Source: a virus. From it: DNA of 26,279 nucleotides. This document shows, piece by piece, positions 21,509 to 26,279 of the stretch (its first letter is position 1; each line of letters begins with the position of its first letter). The position numbers were made by a program, and so were the translations under genes. The DNA lies in the IMG/VR virus record IMGVR_UViG_3300042090_000404, positions 1 through 26,279 of that record. One strand, written 5' to 3'. The notes under the pieces were generated by a model, which was not told where the DNA came from, made no database searches, and saw nothing but the letters and a program-made list of their open reading frames with translations.

Positions 21509-23169
21509 ACCGTATTTTTGCGGCTCTCCTTTTTCTGTTGGCTTCGATAAACTTCGCAGTTGCGCAGTCTAACCCAGGCCTTCAATTCGGCCAGGTTCCG
21601 ACCGCGACGCAATGGAATTCCTATTTTTCGGCCAAGCAGGATGTGCTGGGATACATCCCCCTTTCTACCCTCGGGGGAACCATGCTGGGCCGGCTCGTGA
21701 CCTTCGCCTCCTCTTCGTCGGCGGCCGGGTTTAACGTTCCTCCGGGCGCGGCCCCTAGCTCCCCAGCAAACGGCGATATGTGGTTAACTAGCTCCGGCCT
21801 TTTCGTTCAAGTTAACGGAGGTACAGTGGGGCCGCTCGGAACGGGCGTTGTCGGAACTCTCGCGGTTACTTCGGGAGGCACTGGACAATCGAGCTTTACC
21901 GCCAATCAGGTTCTGGTTGGCAATGGTAGCAGTGCCCTAAATAGTCTGCCCAAGTCCGGAACCGGATCAACGATCGCGAGCACTTCCGGCACGTTGACCA
22001 ATGGGCATTGCGTTTCGATCGGAGCGGCCGGCGATCTCGTGGACGCGGGAGGCGCCTGCACTACCGGCGGGGGCGGCGGGACAGTGTCCTCGGCGACTAG
22101 CGGGCAGATAGCGGTCTATTCCGGAACCACGACCGTTAGTGGTGTTACGGCTTGTAATAATGGGTACTACGGGACGAATGGCTCCGGGGTGGTATCCTGT
22201 ATTACAAGCGTCAACACCACGCTATCGGCCACGATAACGGCCCTCGGGACGATCGCATCGGGAACCTGGCAGGCGACGACGATCGCGGCGCAGTATGGCG
22301 GGACCGGGGTTAACAATGGTTCTAGCACCATTACCATCGGGGGCAATGTTACCTTCTCCGGAGCCTTTACCTTTGCGGGCACGGTGACTGGGAATACGGC
22401 CGTGACGTTCCCGACCACCGGAACCCTCATGAACCAGAATGGCGCTTCCGGAGGAGTACCATACTATGCCTCCTCCTCGACAGTCGGTAGCTCGGCCGCT
22501 CTGACGCAAAACTTGCCGATTGTCGGTGGAGGTTCTGGCAATCCCCCGGCCTCGGGCACGCGATCGGGCAACACAACGGAGTTCGTGACCACGACTGGAT
22601 CGCAGACTAACGGGAATTGCGTGTCGATTGACGGAAATGGCAATCATGTTCCCGTTGGATCGGCATGCGCCCGCCAACTCCTCAATACCTTAACGGCGTC
22701 GAATTCTGCGAGCTTGCAAGATACCACGAGCCTGACTAGCTCTTATTCATGGTATGAGATTGTATTTGAAAATGTGGTGCCAGCGAGTGGCAGTGCGACA
22801 TTTTGTAAGTTGCAAGTATATGTCTCAGGGTATCAAAGCGCAAATTACAAAGGGGTACAACAACAAGTAAATTCTACAGGTGTAAATGCTGTATCTGGAA
22901 ATATTGCTAATCAATATGACTGCTCCAGTTCAACTTCAACAGTTAATAGTTCTTCAGCTATTAATGGCGTTGTAAGGATTTACAATCCTAGCGCTGGGAA
23001 TGCCTTCCTTGAAGGAAATATGTCCTACATTAATTCAAGTGGCAATGCAGAGTTCACTAAAGCAAACGTTATCTATACAGGGAGCGGTGCAGCTGTTACC
23101 GGCTTCCAAGTAGTAATGAACTCCGGAAATATCACTTCGGGCGTTGTTAAGATATATGGCAATCCGTAA
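21505..23169 (+). CDS. Fibre protein with N-terminal signal peptide and mosaic tip
   Basis: This 554-residue protein starts at ATG 21505, overlapping the previous TGA. Residues 1-20 are a Sec signal peptide (MNRIFAALLFLLASINFAVA|Q). The mature N-terminus 'QSNPGLQFGQVPTATQWNSYFSAKQDVLGYIPLS' is a recurring fibre start. Shaft motifs follow: 'GTLAVTSGGTGQSSFTANQVLVG', a repeat-like pair 'TLTNGHCVSIGAAGDLVDAGGAC' and 'QTNGNCVSIDGNGNHVPVGSAC', and 'GNVTFSGAFTFAGTV'. From about residue 393 a different domain begins ('LNTLTASNSASLQDTTSLTSSYSWYEIVFENVVPA'), a type of beta-sandwich tip known from many phage fibres. Its DNA is visibly richer in A and T than the shaft. It is probably the receptor-binding end, acquired by recombination. 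A signal peptide on a fibre is unexpected for a virion protein assembled in the cytoplasm. Confidence 0.7.
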   Translation: MNRIFAALLFLLASINFAVAQSNPGLQFGQVPTATQWNSYFSAKQDVLGYIPLSTLGGTMLGRLVTFASSSSAAGFNVPPGAAPSSPANGDMWLTSSGLFVQVNGGTVGPLGTGVVGTLAVTSGGTGQSSFTANQVLVGNGSSALNSLPKSGTGSTIASTSGTLTNGHCVSIGAAGDLVDAGGACTTGGGGGTVSSATSGQIAVYSGTTTVSGVTACNNGYYGTNGSGVVSCITSVNTTLSATITALGTIASGTWQATTIAAQYGGTGVNNGSSTITIGGNVTFSGAFTFAGTVTGNTAVTFPTTGTLMNQNGASGGVPYYASSSTVGSSAALTQNLPIVGGGSGNPPASGTRSGNTTEFVTTTGSQTNGNCVSIDGNGNHVPVGSACARQLLNTLTASNSASLQDTTSLTSSYSWYEIVFENVVPASGSATFCKLQVYVSGYQSANYKGVQQQVNSTGVNAVSGNIANQYDCSSSTSTVNSSSAINGVVRIYNPSAGNAFLEGNMSYINSSGNAEFTKANVIYTGSGAAVTGFQVVMNSGNITSGVVKIYGNP

Positions 23170-23206
23170 ATTCAAGATACGATCCCCATACTTCATCTTT
23201 TACGGA
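23163..23206 (+). promoter_or_regulatory. Inverted repeat overlapping stop codon and ribosome-binding site
   Basis: TCCGTAAA (23163-23170) and TTTACGGA (23199-23206) are perfect 8-base complements separated by 28 bases. They span the longest intergenic gap in the window. The left arm contains the fibre stop codon; the right arm covers the GGA of the GGAG ribosome-binding site (23204-23207) for the gene at 23214. It could therefore hide that site until ribosomes finish the fibre gene. No T-tract follows, so it is not an intrinsic terminator. Confidence 0.35.
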
Positions 23207-23213
23207 GCCAAAC

Positions 23214-23672
23214 ATGGTAAAGCTTTTAGTGCCGGCAATGCTTCTCGCCTCCTTCGTCTCGGCAAGTGCCGCCGATTATTCCGCCGTGCTCTTCGATTTG
23301 CGCGGCGACCCGATTGTGGATGAGCTTTCGCCCGGCCCGCGCGATGAAACCGGGAAGGTTACTCATGCTCGCTGGTGCTCTGCGGCAGAGTACAAGGCCA
23401 ATCCCAAAAATTGCGACGTTTTGACCCTCGGGGCTGCGGCTGGGAACGCCCTCTCCGTCAACGATAAGGATGTGGAGGAGCTATCCGCACGCGAGCGCAC
23501 GGCCGAGAAGGCGCGGCGCGGAAACCTCGCCCGGCGGCTCTATCATGGTGGGAAAATCGATTTAGGGGCAGAGGATATTGCACTTATCAAAAGGATGATC
23601 GGCCTCGTTTATGGGTCGGTGGTCACGAGTGCAGCGCTTCCCCTTCTCGATCCGGCGGGAGACCCGAAATGA
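23214..23672 (+). CDS. Small exported protein of unknown function
   Basis: This is a 152-residue protein. ATG 23214 has GGAG at 23204-23207. Residues 1-20 form a signal peptide (positive start, VPAMLLASFVSASAA). The mature part has 'DLRGDPIVDELSPGPRDETG' and two Cys (in 'ARWCSAAEY' and 'NPKNCDVLTLG') that could pair. A helical C-terminus follows: 'ERTAEKARRGNLARRLYHGGKIDLGAEDIALIKRMIGLVYGSVVTSAALPLLDP'. The tail pattern (RGxLAxRLY ... D-L-x-A-E-(D/E)-I-A-L-I-K-R-x-I-G) recurs in hypothetical proteins of alphaproteobacterial phages. The signal peptide is unusual there, since many relatives appear cytoplasmic. The gene is coupled to the next one (ATGA overlap). Function is not recognised. Confidence 0.6.
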   Translation: MVKLLVPAMLLASFVSASAADYSAVLFDLRGDPIVDELSPGPRDETGKVTHARWCSAAEYKANPKNCDVLTLGAAAGNALSVNDKDVEELSARERTAEKARRGNLARRLYHGGKIDLGAEDIALIKRMIGLVYGSVVTSAALPLLDPAGDPK

Positions 23673-24070
23673 GAGTTTTAATCATTGCTGTTGCGGCAAC
23701 GATTGCGACGGGGGCGGCTGCACATTGGAAACCGGAGTATGCACAAATGTATACTCCACAAGAGCTAGACTGGTTTAAACGGCAAAAGGTTCCGGGTGGA
23801 TCGGCTAAAGGCACTTCTTGTTGCTCAGTGGCAGATGGTACCTTTGCGCTGGAGGATATCCGGGACGGGCATTATTGGACAAAGTTTCACTACACGACTT
23901 CTACGGGGGAGGAAGGGGAGGGAACGGAACAGCATGAAACTGATTGGGTGCAGGTTCCGGATGAAGTTGTAATTGATGGCCCGAATTTGAATCGCGCTCC
24001 TGCGGTTTGGTATTATTTTGAAAATGGTAAGCCAAAAATCAGGTGCTACAGCCCAGGAGCAAAAATGTGA
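23669..24070 (+). CDS. Small exported Cys-Cys protein of unknown function
   Basis: This is a 133-residue protein starting at ATG 23669, with GGAGA at 23660-23664 and overlap with the upstream TGA. Residues 1-18 are a signal peptide (MRVLIIAVAATIATGAAA|H). The mature part has an 'SCCSVADGTF' motif, then 'IRDGHYWTKFHY', 'DWVQVPDEVVIDGPNLNRAPAVWYYFENGKPKIRCYSPG'. The order SCC-x3-DG ... W-x-x-VP-x-x-V-I-x-x-PN ... A-V-W-Y ... I-R-C-(F/Y)-x-PG matches a small secreted family common in rhizobia, methylotrophs and their prophages, with no known activity. Three Cys, two adjacent, suggest disulfide or metal binding. Together with the gene before it, this makes a pair of exported proteins next to the lysis genes. 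Confidence 0.65.
   Translation: MRVLIIAVAATIATGAAAHWKPEYAQMYTPQELDWFKRQKVPGGSAKGTSCCSVADGTFALEDIRDGHYWTKFHYTTSTGEEGEGTEQHETDWVQVPDEVVIDGPNLNRAPAVWYYFENGKPKIRCYSPGAKM
24055..24059 (+). promoter_or_regulatory. Ribosome-binding site deciding the HNH gene start
   Basis: AGGAG lies 7 bases before GTG 24067, favouring that start over the upstream in-frame GTG at 24043. Confidence 0.6.
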
Positions 24071-24510
24071 AGACAAGAGAGGAGGCAAGAGCTTATGGAA
24101 AAGAATGGAGAGCGCGCCCAGAGGTTTTAATTAGAGAGCGCGCAAGATGCGAAAATTTCCGTAGAGACCATTTAGAAGAGGCCGCAGCTAATCAAAAACG
24201 ATGGAGACAGGCCGATCCGAAACGGTACATGCTTTATCGAGCCAAATGTAGGGCAAAAGAAAAGAAATTGGAATTTGATATAACGAAAGATGACATTGAT
24301 TTGCCAGAAATATGTCCAGTGCTTGGTATTCAAATTATCTATGGACTTAGTAAGCAATGTCGAAATTCTCCGACTATAGATCGAATGGATTGCTCTAAGG
24401 GATATGTAAAGGGAAATGTGAGAGTTATCTCTTGGAGAGCTAACGATTTAAAACGTGATGCTTCAATTGGAGAATTGGAAGCAATAATTCGTTATATGAA
24501 GGATGGTTAA
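24067..24510 (+). CDS. HNH-like endonuclease, possibly homing
   Basis: This is a 147-residue protein. GTG 24067 overlaps the upstream TGA and has AGGAG at 24055-24059. The N-terminal 70 residues are highly basic and helical with repeated K/R-x-W-R patterns, suitable for DNA contact. Residues 71-147 have 'DIDLPEICPVLGI', then 'SPTIDRMDCSKGYVKGNVRVISWRANDLKRDAS', with D105, N117, N126 and K129 placed as in the phage HNH-type family (SPSLDRI-x-x-x-KGY-x-x-GNV-x-V-I-S-x-x-AN-x-x-K). Only one Cys precedes the core, so the zinc-binding CxxC of some HNH enzymes is absent. The gene is visibly A-rich compared with its neighbours, suggesting recent arrival. It lies between the exported pair and the endolysin. 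Nuclease activity is inferred. Confidence 0.65.
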   Translation: MKTREEARAYGKEWRARPEVLIRERARCENFRRDHLEEAAANQKRWRQADPKRYMLYRAKCRAKEKKLEFDITKDDIDLPEICPVLGIQIIYGLSKQCRNSPTIDRMDCSKGYVKGNVRVISWRANDLKRDASIGELEAIIRYMKDG

Positions 24511-25098
24511 ATGTACGACACCCTAAAAGCATTGAATGCGAAACGTTTTGCCAACGTTCATACGACCAGGTTTTACAACAATAGCCAATACATGGAAGAG
24601 CACAAAGCAAATTACATTGGGGCGTTAGCTCGGTTGAATTTGCCCCCTTCCCTTTGGCCAGTTGTGGCTTGTATTCATCTGCGTGAAGCAGACTTGGATT
24701 GGAATACGCAACTTGCGCAAGGTGATCCCCTCGATCGGGTTAGTATTCATGTGCCGCGCGGGCAAGGTCCCTATTTTGGTCCGGATGCATGGAGTCGTGC
24801 CGCAGCGCGAGCTTTGGCCGACGAAGGCATACAAATGTGGGGAGACTGGACCCCCGGAGGTTATACCACGTTTTGGGAGCGGTATAACGGCCTGGGATAT
24901 GCGAGCATGGGTCGCCCCTCTCCTTACGTCTGGGCAGGAACAAATCAATATGTCTCCGGCAAGTATATAGCTGATGGAGAGTATTCATCTTCAGCCATAG
25001 ACTCTCAACCGGGCTGCGTTGAGGTTCTTTTGTGGCTCGCTCAGAAAGATCCATTGATAAATATTCATGATTTATCGGTCGGAAATGCGGGAGTATGA
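24511..25098 (+). CDS. Endolysin, lysozyme-like muramidase
   Basis: This is a 195-residue protein starting at ATG 24511, immediately after the HNH stop. It matches a lysozyme-superfamily group by its order of motifs: 'LWPVVACIHLREADLDWNTQLAQGDPL' (with E59 as the likely catalytic Glu, corresponding to the IHxxES position), 'VSIHVPRGQGP', 'WSRAAARAL', 'FWERYNGLGYASMGRPSPYVWAGTNQYVSGKYIADGEYSSSAIDSQPG'. There is no signal peptide, so it needs a holin to reach the wall; a holin gene follows directly. The common relatives carry 'YNGxGYxxx-x-x-SPYLWSFSNxYxxGKYVxDG', here conserved nearly throughout. It would cleave peptidoglycan glycan strands at the end of infection. Confidence 0.75.
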   Translation: MYDTLKALNAKRFANVHTTRFYNNSQYMEEHKANYIGALARLNLPPSLWPVVACIHLREADLDWNTQLAQGDPLDRVSIHVPRGQGPYFGPDAWSRAAARALADEGIQMWGDWTPGGYTTFWERYNGLGYASMGRPSPYVWAGTNQYVSGKYIADGEYSSSAIDSQPGCVEVLLWLAQKDPLINIHDLSVGNAGV

Positions 25099-25099
25099 A

Positions 25100-25330
25100 A
25101 TGAACTTCGACTTTCACATAAGCCCGAAGGTCGGGCAATGGCTCGCGCTCGCGTCGTTCGTTTTGGGTCTCTTTATGGCAGGGACTTGGTGGCAGGATTT
25201 GCTTACCACGAAACAAGTGGCAGTTGCCATGGGGCTCACGAATATCCTTACCGCGGCAATCAACTTTGTGCTGCACGGCGCTCCCAGCCCGCAAGGCTAT
25301 TTCGACAAGAAACCGGATGAGCCCAAATGA
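25100..25330 (+). CDS. Holin, two transmembrane segments
   Basis: This is a 76-residue protein. ATG 25100 has GGGAG at 25089-25093 and begins one base after the endolysin stop; an upstream start at 25067 would overlap the endolysin. Two hydrophobic segments, about residues 13-31 ('WLALASFVLGLFMAGTWWQ') and 39-58 ('VAVAMGLTNILTAAINFVLH'), are separated by a short polar loop. The tail is charged ('PSPQGYFDKKPDEPK'). Size, topology and position after the endolysin are typical of a small class II-like holin that lets the endolysin out of the cytoplasm. Pinholin or antiholin function cannot be excluded. Confidence 0.7.
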   Translation: MNFDFHISPKVGQWLALASFVLGLFMAGTWWQDLLTTKQVAVAMGLTNILTAAINFVLHGAPSPQGYFDKKPDEPK

Positions 25331-25827
25331 GCGGGACATATGTTGCAGCGTTCGAAGGCCAGGGAGGGGAAATTACCTCCCTGGGCATTCCCTTAATCGT
25401 CAACAAGCTTAGGGCGATCGGGGTCACTGCGGAGGCATATGCCTACAACGCGGTAAATGATACCCGGACCTTGCAACATATTGTTTCGCAGCTAAGATCG
25501 CATGCGAAAATCGGGCTGCTAGGGTACTCGTTGGGCTGCACGACGGCAACTTGGCTACAAACGATTTACAAGTGTGATTTGCTACTTTGTATTGCGGAAA
25601 GTTCATGGGGAGATAATCACCCGGTCAATCACAAAAACACGATGCGGTCAGTTCTGTGGTATGGAGGAGATTGGCTTTCCAATGCAGGGCTCCGGGATGG
25701 GTTCGATGTAAAGCACCCGGTGGGTGGCCCGTTCTTCGTTCCGGTTCTAGGTCATCTCGCGATGGACTTAGACCCTAATGTAGTTGCGCAAGTGGTAAGT
25801 GAAGTTCAGAGATTGGATAGGAGCTAG
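25327..25827 (+). CDS. Alpha/beta hydrolase in lysis cassette
   Basis: This is a 166-residue protein whose ATG overlaps the holin TGA. A nucleophile-elbow motif G-Y-S68-L-G lies in 'KIGLLGYSLGCTTATWL', after a predicted strand. The likely catalytic His is H143 in 'VPVLGHLAMDLDP', followed by a closing helix. The third acidic residue is not certain. The N-terminus ('AAFEGQGGEITSLGIPLIVNKLRAIGV') has the usual first strand and helix. The protein is small for the fold, with a minimal lid, and has no signal peptide. Similar hydrolases occur beside lysis genes in phages of rhizobia-like hosts, and mycobacteriophage LysB is a functional parallel. A role in cutting outer-membrane lipid is inferred, supported only by location. 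Confidence 0.6.
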   Translation: MSGTYVAAFEGQGGEITSLGIPLIVNKLRAIGVTAEAYAYNAVNDTRTLQHIVSQLRSHAKIGLLGYSLGCTTATWLQTIYKCDLLLCIAESSWGDNHPVNHKNTMRSVLWYGGDWLSNAGLRDGFDVKHPVGGPFFVPVLGHLAMDLDPNVVAQVVSEVQRLDRS

Positions 25828-25830
25828 AAA

Positions 25831-26208
25831 ATGACAGATTATATCGCTGCGATCGAAGAGGCGCTTACGCGCGCTCTGACTTGGAATACTGGAAAGATCG
25901 ATGCCTTTTTCGCCACCCTTGAGGGTGATGCGGTCTACGTTAAGAATTTCTTCATTCAGGATGGACCGATCCTAGTGGCCGCGGCGAAGGCTCTCGCGGC
26001 GATTGTTACTCCGATCGATGCTGCGGCCGGCGCCTTGATTACCGAATGCGCGACGGTGTTTAATACGATTGTAACATCTCTCGCGCAAACCTCCTCGCCC
26101 GCGGCTTCCGTAATGTCCACGGACCCCCTCGGCGAGGCCTATGATGCGCTTGTAAATCTGCAAGCGGCAATGGCCGCGGGACGAAAGAAGCTGCGCAAGG
26201 GCAAGTAA
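25831..26208 (+). CDS. Unknown protein following lysis genes
   Basis: This is a 125-residue protein starting at ATG 25831, preceded by AGGAG at 25819-25823. It is mostly helical. The middle (residues 44-86, 'GPILVAAAKALAAIVTPIDAAAGALITECATVFNTIVTSLA') is strongly hydrophobic or amphipathic, rich in Ala, without clear charged breaks. The end is basic ('MAAGRKKLRKGK'). Alternatives are a second membrane-acting lysis protein or a soluble helical phage protein; Ala-rich sequences of this type are common in late genes of alphaproteobacterial phages. Nothing in the sequence decides between these. Confidence 0.5.
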   Translation: MTDYIAAIEEALTRALTWNTGKIDAFFATLEGDAVYVKNFFIQDGPILVAAAKALAAIVTPIDAAAGALITECATVFNTIVTSLAQTSSPAASVMSTDPLGEAYDALVNLQAAMAAGRKKLRKGK

Positions 26209-26239
26209 GGCACGAAGAGGCCGACTTGAGGAGAGACCG

Positions 26240-26279
26240 ATGTGGAATACCCCGCAAGAAGTCAAATCCCCGCCTTGGT
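26240..26279 (+). CDS. Start of a further gene, cut by window end
   Basis: ATG 26240 is preceded by GAGGAGAGA at 26228-26236, a good ribosome-binding site. Thirteen codons (MWNTPQEVKSPPW) are open to the end of the window. No function can be given. Confidence 0.5.
   Translation, partial: MWNTPQEVKSPPW

Noticed and set aside
23144-23172. Promoter-like TTGTTA, 17 bases, TAAATT
   Set aside because: Only four of six matches in each box, inside the A/T-rich fibre end; such matches are expected by chance. No other evidence for a transcript start.
1-26279. Integrase, attachment sites, tRNA or host genes that would show an integrated prophage
   Set aside because: None seen. The window shows only late genes, so lifestyle cannot be decided.

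Overview
This window is part of the late region of a tailed bacteriophage (or intact-looking prophage) with a contractile, myovirus-type tail. All recognisable genes lie on the + strand. They are packed almost without gaps: many stop and start codons overlap (ATGA, TAATG, GTGA, TTGA), and no gene-free stretch exceeds about 45 bases. No integrase, att site, tRNA, rRNA, CRISPR array or host gene is visible. The AxA-type Sec signal peptides, the muramidase/holin lysis genes and the protein families point to a Gram-negative host. The small proteins and fibre N-termini resemble those I associate with phages and prophages of Alphaproteobacteria (rhizobia and methylotrophs), but the host is an inference.

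Layout. 1-843: 3' part of a glycosyltransferase-like gene. 856-2415: a possible head-completion (stopper) protein and a glycine-rich structural protein. 2412-9208: a probable neck or appendage cluster, with a 1619-residue fibre ending in an S74 intramolecular chaperone, a small charged protein, a protein built from 21 repeats of 14 residues, and a small Ig-like protein. 9208-14163: tail tube and sheath machinery, namely neck/tail terminator, DUF3383 sheath, tube, tail-assembly chaperone with a programmed -1 frameshift, and a short tape measure carrying an M15-like peptidase domain. 14160-20310: a compact baseplate of the cyanophage Pam3 type (hub, gp138-like spike, adaptor, plug, gp25-like wedge, J-like wedge, DUF2612 protein). 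It is interrupted between gp25 and J by two genes with signal peptides. 20321-23169: two tail-fibre genes, the second with a signal peptide. 23214-24510: two small exported proteins of unknown function and an A-rich HNH-like nuclease gene. 24511-26208: a lysis cassette (lysozyme-like endolysin, two-TM holin, alpha/beta hydrolase, unknown protein). A last gene starts at 26240 and runs off the end.

How the genes work together. The terminator, sheath, tube, chaperone and tape measure build the tail. The hub, spike, plug and wedge proteins build the baseplate. The fibres supply adsorption specificity. The endolysin, holin and probably the hydrolase release progeny. The most interesting points are: (i) a hidden -1 frame coding segment with an in-frame GGGTTTT slippery heptamer; (ii) a 14-residue D-x5-E repeat protein with almost perfect register; (iii) one small Gly/Thr-rich module present in four unrelated virion proteins; and (iv) five proteins with signal peptides in about 7 kb, two of them fibre-like with the same mature N-terminus.
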